NCBI GenBank assembly: GCA_963969595.1
Contig: OZ018411.1
Span: 250,501-314,500, forward strand
Length of the DNA stretch: 64,000 bases
From: Neckera pumila
Lineage: Eukaryota; Streptophyta; Bryopsida; Hypnales; Neckeraceae
Direction of reading: 5' to 3'
Shown: piece by piece, positions 48,799 to 59,803 of the stretch
How positions within the stretch are numbered: position 1 is the first letter of the stretch
How the letters are laid out: every line of letters begins with the position of its first letter
Translations under genes and position numbers: made by a program
Notes under the pieces: generated by a model
Seen by the model: the letters and a program-made list of their open reading frames with translations, nothing else
Database searches by the model: none
Told to the model about the DNA's origin: nothing

Positions 48799-51667
48799 TA
48801 AATATAGATTTCAATCAATATAGTGAGTGCAAATCATTTGTTTTCTCTCATAATGTATGAAGTGCTTAAGCGGCACCCCTAGACAAGTTTATTACTATTC
48901 TTTCAAAGTTGTGAAAGCACCTCAATTGTCTCCTCAATTTGTATAGTTGCACCACTCACAATCTAGGATAAGCCTCTTCAATTCCACATGTGTGTTTTAC
49001 AATAACCCATTAGAGGGGATTTGGAGGCCGTTTCAGGCCTGTTCTCCAATTTGACCCAATTCTATGAACAGCCAGTATGGGTTGTCAAAATTTATTTATT
49101 TTTTCAAAAATGAAGTGGTACGGTCTCGTCCACATCATCCCAAAACTACTTCAAAATACTCGTCCCCAAAGCAAGGTCAAAATCTTTGTCAATATTTATT
49201 TTATAACAAATTCAACCATAAAGCCCTTTGGTTAACTTGTTTGAAACTTTGAATACATTCATTTTTCCAAAAAAATTTAGAATGAATATCTCCACTAATA
49301 GCAAGTTCAATGTGCCTAATTTTCAAAATGTAGGCTTTTTTAGCTCTTCTAAACGGTAAAGTTTTGTCTTCCAACATTTAAAAAAAATGCGCATGTCTTA
49401 TAATTTGTGCATTCAGTCAATATGTTGGAAAATGGATTGAAAACATATGTAAATTTTTTTAATCAAAACAACCTTCATGTTCATTTTTAAGAGAAATTGT
49501 AAAGTGGAAGGTAGTAATGAATGGAAAAAAAAAATTATTTGCTAATAAATTTTTCTAAAAACTGAAAATTATTAATTCCAATGTTGAAAATTCAACTGTT
49601 CTAGTAAAAATTAAATATATTTTATTCTTATTTTTATTTGGAAATTTTTAAAATTATAGCAAAAGAGGCTTTTATTTAATTTTTCTACCTTCATTGCCCA
49701 CAAAATAAAACTCTTTGTAACTTTTTCCTCATTATTTTGGAATTCCATAGTTCAAATGATTTTGAGTATGTAATTAGGTATCAATCTTTACAATTCTAAA
49801 AGAAGTGAATATTTTTTTAGAATATATTTTTATGCCAAATTTGAACTAAAAAAATATATATTACATATATATATAAAGAAAAGAATTATTAAAAAAAATA
49901 ATTTGTGAGGAATTTTAGAAGTCGATAGGTTATTTTTTTATGATTAATATGCCTAAAGAAAAAAAAAAGATAAAAAAAGAAATAAATTGAATTAAGTAGG
50001 AAGGTCACATGTGGATTTGCTTTGCAATTGTTCAAAAATTGTTTGTTTTAGATTTTGCATAACATAATAAATTTATATTATTATTTGCGATATTATATTT
50101 TGTGCATTTTCTTGCTTATTAATTGTATTTTCAATGTTCATGTTTGTTTATTTTTATAGATAGATGCACTTAAAAAATTGATTGATGATGAAAAATTATG
50201 AATTTTGGTTCCTATGCGTGTGCAAATGTTGTACAGACAATCTTAAAATAATTAATTGTTTGTCATCAATGATCTTTGTTCAAATGTCATGGAAATCCTT
50301 GGAACACCCTTTCATACAAAAAGTGCCAACCGAGTCTATCCAAAGAAATCCAAAAAAATATGTGATCTTTGTACTGGACACATAAACGAACATGAGTAAG
50401 GTAAAGCAGCCCATTGTGGTCAGAATTAGGAGTCTGCCATCATCCCATCACCAAAGTTTTTCAGTTTTTTTACCGTGTGAAGACAAGTATGAGAATTTGT
50501 GAAGGCAAATGAAGTCATAATTTTCAGACAGAGTATGAATTAGCTATGAATTTCTCAAGTGTTCAGCCCAAAGAAGTTGACAGGCTATCCCAAAACCAAC
50601 TGCAAGTGTATCCATAATGCTCACCTACCTCTTCTAAAGGAGACAATTTTTTTTTATATGTGGATGGCCATAAAAAGTCACTTCCTACAATGACTTACAC
50701 TGAAATTACTGCATGTTCCTAATAGGGTCACTAATTACTCCAGTGAAGTTAGGTGAGATGTTGATTGTGGTCAGAAAAACCACAATGGGGTCATTGTGTG
50801 TCCCCCATGGGTCATTTGACCACAATGGGCTGCCTTACCTTAATGAAATGTATAGTGTGCAAAGTGACATAGGTTGGTGCGACTTCTTATTCGTACAAAA
50901 GTTTTTGGCATATTATAGTCTCAATTTATTGAAGTATTTCAAATTAATGAAACCTTTTGCATACTAAATTTAGGCTCATATTTAAAACGAATATGGCCTT
51001 GTAATCTGAAATTTGTTTACTACATATATTTGGAATTAATAAAACTTCATCATGAAGAATTGACTTGAAGGTCTAGAAAATTTTTATAAAAAAATAACAT
51101 GATTTTCATTCTTTAGAAAATTATTGAAGAGAAGTAGGTACAAGATAGAAGGAAAAAATAAATTGTTGATAGCTTTAAGATGGAATCAAAACACACTAAT
51201 TCCAATGGTGAGATTGTTCGAACAATCAAATATATCCCCCATAGAGCTTTTTGTTTTGAAAAATGAAAAAATTAAACTCAAAAACAAATCCTATATATTA
51301 TCTTTTCAAGAAGATGCTCTAATTGCCTACAGAAGAAGATACTCCAAAACTTTCACATTACAAATCCAAATGGAATGAGTCAAGCTTTATATAGATAAAA
51401 AATTAATCTATAATAAAAAAATTTATAAATAATTTATTTCAAGTTTTTTTGGATTGTATGTTGCCCATTGAGTTGAAATTTGGGCTTATTATGGAATAAC
51501 TTTTTCTCCCATGTCCCAATTGAAATATAAATTATATTCCCATGAAACTAATAATTTATTTCTGTCTTGCAAATTAAAATTCAAAAAAATTCACCAAAGT
51601 GCATTTGTAGAAACCTATCCCAGATCCATTTTGTCTCCCGTAGAAACAATGGAACTTTAGAGGTTAA
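48799..51667. other. AT-rich spacer with repeat fragments
   Basis: No gene. About 49008-49120 is an inverted copy of sequence in and beside the element at 3608-3857. The stretch 49260-51660 is very AT-rich; open frames there look like chance. Confidence 0.45.
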
Positions 51668-52312
51668 CCCCTAAATGCCCAAGCCACCCAATTTTGGTGT
51701 TGACAATACTTTGAACTCAAATAAAACGTAACCAAGGTGCTATTTTTAGTATTTTATATTTTAAAAAAATTCTTTTTGAAGTCTACTTTTAGTATCAAAA
51801 ATTTAATTTTGAAAATGATTGATTATGATTATTTTATTTAAGATTTTGTGCAAGGGTGTCCATTGCAATCTTGACTTTCTATAGTATTGAGAGTTCTTGG
51901 AAATGAGCCTCAGATGCACTAGATCTTGGAAAAAAAATCACATTAGAAATTCATTTAAGAAAATTGTAGAGTAGATTTTGAAAAGCCATAAATTGATTGG
52001 GGTTATGCATGTTAGGCCCTTTAACCTTATATTTTTTTGATGACCAAATTTTAAGATTTGACATGTAAAAAGAGGATTGAAAGACTTCAAATCACTTTTT
52101 CAGTTTTAACACCCTCAAGATGAAAAATTATAATCTTTCAATCCTAAGTGGTATTGCTGTGTTTTCTTTTCCTATATGATCTCTAACATATCTAGTTTGA
52201 ATTTCTATGGTTGCTATTCAAAAAAACTGATACAACTTATCACAATGTTGGCTTTATGTTTAATTTAGAGCAAATTCCTAAAAGCTCAAAAAAGGCCTTG
52301 GGCATTTAGGAG
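51668..52312. mobile_element. TTAA-flanked non-autonomous element, copy 2
   Basis: It starts CCCCTAAATGCCCAAGCC after TTAA (51664-51667) and ends GGGCATTTAGGAG before TTAA (52313-52316), 645 bp. It aligns along its full length with 36637-37270 (shared GTAGAGTAGATTT, CATAAATTGATTGGGGTTAT, GTGTTTTCTTTTCC). Only the ends, not a coding frame, are conserved in a transposon-like way. Confidence 0.7.
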
Positions 52313-53255
52313 TTAAAAACTTTTGTTGGACCTTCTTGGTAATCAAAAAATGATTCTAGATTTTCTTAGAATACATTTTTGGGACTCTATACGAATGTTA
52401 CTATGAATTTTCAGAAAGTGCTGGAAACCCTAAACCTTAACTTGACCTTTGACCCGCATGTACAAAGTCTCTACATTTTCGGCAAGAATCTAGATGGGAT
52501 GGTTTTGCAAACAGGTCCCAATTAGGCACAAGTACTTTATTCTTGAACCATTCTCCTCTCAAGCCATTCTCCTCAATCTTTGGATGGTTTCCAGCATCAT
52601 TTGTTCAATCTGAAACACAATGCTCATTCTTCTCTTTCCTTGTTTAGGCTAGATCGTGAACTCTGGAAGTGTGCCTGATTCACCGTAAAATTGTGAAGCT
52701 TGCTATGCTGCCCACTGCTCATTTATGGTACCAGACATTACCGGTATTCATTTCAAAAGTTAATACATTCTAGGATGTTCTAGCATCTGGAATTTCCGGC
52801 CTTCAGATGTGCATACTGGACCACAGGGTGTCCTACTGTTCACTGGAAAAGACACCAGCTAGAATTTGACGGATTTTTCAGTTGTTACAAAGTATATCAA
52901 TATTTGTGTGAGGAGACACGTTGCCGGTTCTAAAGAGGTGGACGGGATCAGGTTTCCTAGTATCCTTCAGCTTGGGGATAACCCCAGTTTGTTCGAAGTA
53001 TGCAGCATTTCTATATAAGGATGCGGGAGAATTAGAGTACAGTATACCTCCAGTTAACCCCTAAAGGACCAAGGATTCATGGGTTTAAAAATACCCAACT
53101 CCATTCATCATGATGTGCAAAATATAGTTCAAATGGGACAGAATTGTATATCAATAGAAACCATGACGGACATTGCAGGTGTTGATAAAAAAAATTGAAC
53201 AAAAGAGTCCCTAAACGATCTAAACAAAACTGCTGAAAAAACAGGAGAGCCAATT
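52313..53255. other. Spacer, 3' flank of the SET gene
   Basis: No gene. A further TTAA|CCCCTAAAGGACC end occurs at 53054-53070, pointing right into the SET gene's 3' region; its partner end was not found, so it may be a truncated element. Confidence 0.4.
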
Positions 53256-56200
53256 TCAGGCGAGATTCAGAAATGCATAGCCACCTCCTTCTGCTCGAGG
53301 CCGCAACCATGCCGCCACCGATCGCAGCACTCGGAGCTCTCCATCCAGAACATCTCCTGCCATCCTTGCACGGTCCGCTTGGATTTGCGGCGTGTCTTGA
53401 GCCCTCAGCACCTTCTGAGCTCGCTCAGACATGAACTCCAATTCAGTACAAAAGCCAGGATCCACAAATAGGCAATAGGTCCAACTATACTTACTGCAGA
53501 ACGAGCAGAGGAGTGCTGACAGATGAATTGGATTTGATGTGAATCTAAATTAAACCTCATAATTGTTACATGCCAAATTTCCCGTGACCTTGTCGCAGTT
53601 TCCGTTGCGCAACTAAAACCTCAGAACCATTCCAGTCCTAGCTCTCTAGTCACTTGAACGTCAAAATCACGGCCTCGGAAACACGCCATTTTAAGTATGA
53701 CCATATTAAGTTTTCACACCTTTTCTAATGCTAGTTGTAATCAGACTACAACTGGTCCTTGAAGTGCAGAAGTCTCGGATCATGCCTGGGTCATATATCA
53801 TTTGAAGTGCAATGATTTTACATGAGTCTCTCACATAATCACAGAATTCCAATTCACGGAACGATACGGACTTCCAAACATTCACCGGCTTGGGGTAGAT
53901 TGACTACCTTCATAGCACAGCGACGGGAAGACTGGCACTGGTCTAAAGTGTCCAACAGCACTCTCAAAGCTCGTGCTTCCTTGCCGTCCTTCAAGGGTCG
54001 TTCAGCGAGTCGACCTTGCCTCCTCTTGGCATCTTCAGCCATGGTTTGCAGTGCTATGGCACCATTGTGATGAGAGGTAAATATTACTTTTGTATACAAA
54101 GGTAGACACGAAGGTACCGGAAGCATGGTTCACGATGTTGACGGCTACTTTTTCAACTCTTCCACGATAGCAATGAAAACTCTCAAAATCAGCGTCTGCA
54201 GTGGCCTCATAGGTCGACACCAGCAGTGCTTGGGCGGTGAGAGCATGAATCCAGGAAATTAAAACCTGACTTGAAAACAAGCAAGACATAGGCAAATGGA
54301 AGAACACCTTTAAGAGTGTTGACGGAAACCACTCGTGCAAATGTACGTAATGCTCGAGGAATGCCTTTGCCTCTAGCAGCAGGAGAAGATATCTCTCTAT
54401 AATCCAGCAAAGCAAAATTTCAGAAGAAGCTTGGATCGAATCAACCAAAGGGATTAATTGAAGTACTTACAGACAACATGCTAACCAATTGTTAATTTGC
54501 ATAACAGGTCATCAAAATCCAGTGCAACCAAAGAAGAAAAAATGGGCTGTTCACAATCGAAAAAAACAAACAGATGCCTGAGAAACACTGACCGAAGACC
54601 GAACCAAGAACCACCACTGTCAGAGCCATCGCAGGATGCTTCCGTTTCAATGCCAAAATCATGCAAAAGATTCAGCTTTTCTGCTCGCAATGGATCTCCG
54701 ATTGGCACCTCCATCCAAATTTGCACCTGTCGTCCCCATATCAATAGACTTGACTTAAATATTAGAAAGAAAAGAACCAAGCAAAGCATTTTTGCCTGGA
54801 AACAAAGATAGCACAATCGTACAACCAACCAACCTAAAAACAGAACCGGTACAGACTGCACTAACCTCATCGTGTGGGTTTCCCGGGTGAGTGAATCCAA
54901 AATCCAGAGCCAAAGAGGAATTCGGTAAAGTTCCATAAGTAATCACCATCTGCATGGAGAGGAGCCACGGTGACTAATGCAGCCTTTGGAACCATTGTAT
55001 CAAGATATTAAACAGTGTTTTATGACCAAAGACGATACTCAGCCCAATTTGGCGAGCTCCAGCAATCCACATGAGGCTACTTGTCAGTGCAAAGCAAAGT
55101 AAGAAATCCAAAGCATTCTCAAACAGCTGCAACACTCAATGCCAACATACACCATCACTAGATTTCCAGCTCAAGACAAGGTACAGTTTGATTTCACTAG
55201 TAATGGTGGAAAGATAAAACCTGGGAACCTTGGTTGTAGTCCTGTCTGCAACGACCTGCAGATGAAGCATATATACAAGCATTTTGTAACGAGACACAAC
55301 TTAAAAGTCAACAAGCCAGGGACTAACAAAAAACTTTGAGGCAGCATTGAAACAAAGAGCGCGCGGTTGGTGATAAAATCCTTCGCCACATGAAACTCCA
55401 CAACTGACACGAGAGTTTCACATGAGGTTGCAGCAGAAATTAAATGATAAAAGAAAACAAACAACACCAAAAAGATGATGCCAGAAAGACTGGCTTTCAC
55501 AAGGCAGGCAGCGAACATGTACCTCAGCATACCCTTCCTCCTCGTAGTATGCCAACAAAGCACGTGATTGAGAATCATGATTAAACATGTCCACGAATGG
55601 TACCTTGAGCAAAGTAAAGTAACAGTGTCAAGCATACAGTACCAACGTCATCGAGAATGACGATCATACAATTTCATCCAATGAGTCGAGCTAGATGCTC
55701 ACCATTGTTATTGAGCCGAGTGCCTCAACTCCCCAAGATCGTGAACTTGCTGCAAAGATGAAACATGGACGAATCCACCCCAGATATGCTATGTTTAATC
55801 CGATATTCTTCCATACTCTTGAATGTATGAAATCTCTGCACTAACTGAAGACGTTGTCTGGATGACTTTCTCCAATATTCACAACAACCCTTCAACATTA
55901 TAATAGATTCCGAATGACGAGAAAGATAGATCTTGAGGAACAAACAAGTCCTGACGACAAACCTACGCAGTAGGCATGCCTGAATGAGTCCAGTGCCACC
56001 GTCTCTCCAAATAGTTCTGGATGCTTCTTCACAACCTAGAGACGAACACTTAAACCCCGCTCAGATCAACTGTGACACAAAAACGTCTAAGACTAGAGGA
56101 AAAACTCAGTGGTATGAATCCATTCTACACAATCTTCTTCTTCAACAACCAACATGTCTGTTACTTACTGCTTGAATGATGTCGTATTGTGTTGAAATTA

Positions 56201-57762
56201 GTGTTTTCCGATGATCTGTTTGGTCATATAAACTGCTTTCCCGCAACAACTCCAGTTCCTCATCCCTCCAAAACACCTGAGGATTCAAGTAACCAGCGAA
56301 ACCAAAGCCACGAAAATCAATTCGACAAACTCAAACAGGTTCACCTACTTGAGTCTCAAATTGGAATAGGACACACAGCCCGGAGGATCATGAACGACGA
56401 CATTAAAGATCAGAGGGAATGGCTTCCTTACTGGGTCTGAACACATACAGGAGAATTCTATGATTCGTGAAATTGACATTAAGCTTCAGCTCAGCAACTT
56501 CAAAAGGACTTTGATTCACATTGTAACACCGGTATATACAATCTAAGGAGCCTAGAAACACCCTCCCATTCGACACAGAAAATTTGGCAAACAGAAAGGG
56601 ACGTACAGTGCTATGCAGCCCTCGCAGCGGAGGCAAACATTTGATGTAAGGTTCCCACGGCGATGCCTGCATTTGTATGATATAAACTCAATGCTGACAT
56701 TTAAGATTAACATCTGGACCAGAGAAACTACATATTCAACTGCCATTTGAAGTGGAATGCAACTGCCAATCAAAAGAATGCAAAGTCTGCAGAAATGTGC
56801 ATCAACCTCAACGACAATTCCTTGCTTTTCTAAAAGAAAATACTCAATATCATTGGGATTCGAGTAGAAGGAAGACCATACCTTGCCAGCATGTCGATGG
56901 AGGAGTTGGAAGAGGGCGAGGCGACTCCATTCATTCACGTCATCAGAAAGACTGTCTTCAATGCCCGGGGGTAATCGATTTGGTGTAATCATCTGCAGCG
57001 CATATCCTCAAAATCAGCAACAATTTTGGTTCCGTCGGCCCTAGAAAACGTACAGAAACGACGAAATCAAAGATGAACATAGCAATCACATCCCAATAGA
57101 AGGCTCGAAATCACTATGAAGTAGTACTCGCACAATATACACAACTGCATACCCTCCTCGGATGACCTCACGAGACAAAAGAAGCACATACAAGTTCTCG
57201 AGACACACGCAGCACTTGCTCCCCACGCTTGATAGAGCGAATCGTAACGAGAGCCCTGGGTGGATTTTGAAAAAATAAACAAAAATCAAATTAAATCAGA
57301 GCAACATCAACATATGATTCTCAAGACTTCTCATCAGGAACGGGCAAACCCGATCTCACTGCTCGTATCCTAAACCCAAAACCCTAAAAATTACCCCCAC
57401 TACCGTAATTTCAATATTTAAGATGGCAAAGCTCTACACAATTCGTAGATAAGAACGCTTCGTAGGCTGAGCAGATTCCTAAACCTTCCATGATTCGTAT
57501 GGCCAATGGTCAAAGACGTCTGCGCACCGGATTCTCCTCGAGAATCGAGCCACGACAGGAGAGACGCAAACTCCGGGAGAGCTACACGTTGTCCCTGCAA
57601 TGCAATACACAAAACGTATGAGCACAAGAAACATGGATATCAACGAATTTATTCTATTGAACGAGTGCAGCACGTCATGAGAGAACTAACCAGGCATGCC
57701 CGAAGCTTGAAAATGCTTCCGGCTGTAAAATTGCCGGAGTGACGAAAGAGAATTTGCTGCAT
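53256..57762 (-). CDS. SET-domain protein with Rubisco-LSMT substrate-binding region
   Basis: Predicted protein lysine methyltransferase of the Rubisco LSMT/SETD3-like group, about 470 aa. Exons: 57762-57691, 57594-57485, 57255-57192, 56992-56882, 56666-56607, 56276-56169, 56035-55963, 55749-55703, 55603-55523, about 55255-55221, 54949-54866, 54726-54593, 54396-54308, 54053-53908 and about 53445-53256. The start MQQILFRHSGNFTAG looks like an organelle leader. SET parts: ALVTIRSIKRGEQVLRVSRE, LMITPNRLPPGIEDSLSDDV, SPWEPYIKCLPPL, YCVASSRSWGVEALGSI, FVDMFNHDSQSRALLAYY (the NH motif) and MVITYGTLPNSSLALDFGF. The C-terminal helical part includes PRALRTFARVVSV, EARALRVLLDTLDQC and DGELRVLRSVAAWLR. 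The joint between exons 10 and 11 does not close in phase, so a micro-exon is probably missing. The substrate is unknown. Confidence 0.87.
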
Positions 57763-58556
57763 TTGATTTCTCCAAAGCTCATTCCAGTTGGAGTAGATGC
57801 GCAGAAGCTCCGGCGTCATGCAGCTGGTGACCTAATTCTACATTCTTCAGCTGAAAGACAAATTTGCGCACGCGCACGACCTGCAATTGGTGATGCAGGA
57901 GCCTGCGAAAACACAATTTGAGTGATATGGCATGGAGTGGAATCCTCTTCATCGTCGCAGACTTACATACTTTTGTCAATTTTGTTTTTACAATTTGCAC
58001 CCAAAATTCTCCCTTGAAATGAATGTACGGAGTACATATTTAGTGGCAATTCTAGGTGCACATAGCGGATTATTTTACATCGAGGTTGGTTTTTACACAA
58101 ATCAATTAACCTATTAACGACAACAAGAAATGAATTTATTTACTGAATGGCTTTAACCCCTAAACGCCTCAATCCATTTTTGAGATTTTTGAAATTTTGC
58201 ATATTTTTGCTTATATCTTTGTCCAAAAACATTATCTACTAGAATTTCATGAATTTGGTCATTAAGGAGGATTATCTTTTTTAGATTCAAATATTAAATT
58301 GGATGAATGAGAAGTTAATTGGACACAACAGTGCCTTGAACCCCAACCCATTATACACTAAATATCCACTCCCCAATCCCCATAACAATGAAGTTTGAAT
58401 GTAAGTGTTGCGTCAAATCTTCTTTAATCTTTTTTTTTATTACTAGTTCATAATTAAGGATGTAGAGAATCTTGGTGAACACACTCTGAATCTGCATAAT
58501 AGGAAATCCATGACATATGAAAATGAGTTTCTATTGTCTTGATTAGCAGAATAAAT
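57763..58556. other. 5' flank of the SET gene and spacer
   Basis: Promoter-proximal DNA to about 58100. Another TTAA|CCCCTAAACG end lies at 58153-58166, without a visible partner. The rest is AT-rich. Confidence 0.4.
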
Positions 58557-58792
58557 CATGGTTGTCATATCGGACAGAATTTTACTGTTCACGGACGAAT
58601 TGGACGAATCTGCGTTGACTGGCTGCAAACTTTGGAGGCCAATAACTTTTGGAAAAATTGTCCAAATTGGGCATGTGATATGTTTTTCGGCATCTACAAA
58701 AAGTTATTGGCCTCCAAAGTTTGCAGCCAGTCAACGCAGATTCGTCTTATTCGTCCGTGAACAGTAAAATTCTGTCTGATATGATAACCATG
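58557..58792. mobile_element. Fold-back MITE with 8 bp target duplication, family B copy 2
   Basis: A 236 bp element begins CATGGTTGTCATATCGGACA and ends TGTCTGATATGATAACCATG. Terminal inverted repeats run for about 95 bp each with few mismatches, and the right arm repeats GGCCTCCAAAGTTTGCAGCC in reverse. Exact copies of GAATAAAT flank it at 58549-58556 and 58793-58800. An 8 bp duplication fits a hAT-type (or 8-9 bp MULE-type) transposase. The core matches 6847-6997. Confidence 0.85.
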
Positions 58793-58800
58793 GAATAAAT

Positions 58801-59803
58801 CTACAATTTTCCAATTTGACACAGACTTTGCTAAATAAATACCTCTTAGATGATCTTATTGTCAAAACATGTTTTGCTTGTTCTTTAATTAGCCTTTGTC
58901 AGGGATTGTGGTATGCTCGTAATCATCTCATCTTCAACTATGTGAAGATCAAAACTATTTTGATAAGTCATTTTTTTGTTTGGAAGAACTCCATTTTTTA
59001 TAACATGGCTAGCCCTCATTTTTTAAATGAATGTGATGACAAATGCAAAGATATATATTATCCCAAATTGATCATATTCTTGAGCGTAGAGATTTGTTGC
59101 CTCTAAATTGAAGGAGTGTTGATTTGCATAGATAGAAGAAGTAACATTGTGAAAGTTTTAGTTAATTCATATTCAAAAATTGAAACACTCTTTTACATAC
59201 AGAAGCATTGCTACTTATTTTTTGTAAAGCCCCTTACCTATTCATATACTATAATATAAGCTCTTGAAATCCACTTGTTATTATAAAGTATTGAATTCAG
59301 CCCAAAATTGATGTGAGAGAATTACTTGCCACTAATTTATTAAAAAACAAATGCAAAGAGATATATCAAAAGCTATCTCCATTCACCTATTAAACTACGA
59401 AAATCATTTAGGAATCTAATTACAAACAATAGAATACGTTTGGACTTATATTCTCATTGTGCACCTACCATTAGTTTAGCCCTCTATTGTTCCTGGACAA
59501 AAGGGGAGGAGGCTTCGCATTGACAGGAATATGCATGTGACTAAGTTTTAGTAGGATTTATTTTGAAAAGCAAGCCATTGCTACAAGCAAAGAGCCTCTC
59601 CTAGCAAAGCTGCTTCTCAAGATGGTGAAGATTTTTTACATATAATATAGAAGAATTCATTCTAGGAATCATGGGCATACAAAAGCTCCAACTTGTTGGT
59701 CGAAGAGAGTTTAGGTCTCTTGCTAGATTCAATGCAGGTACCATCATTGATACGATGTTTGTATTGAATTTTAGAGATTAGGGTTTGTGCTTCAAAGTAG
59801 TTG
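58801..59803. other. AT-rich spacer, 3' flank of the P450 gene
   Basis: About 1 kb without a supportable gene; the last 200-300 bp are probably P450 3'UTR. Confidence 0.45.

Noticed and set aside
49064..51378. Several 60-85 codon open frames in AT-rich DNA
   Set aside because: Composition-driven, Lys/Asn/Phe/Ile-rich, no start context or family resemblance.
36633..58166. CCCTAAA/TTTAGGG strings read as interstitial telomere repeats
   Set aside because: They occur singly as part of the TTAACCCCTAAA element ends, never as tandem heptamers.
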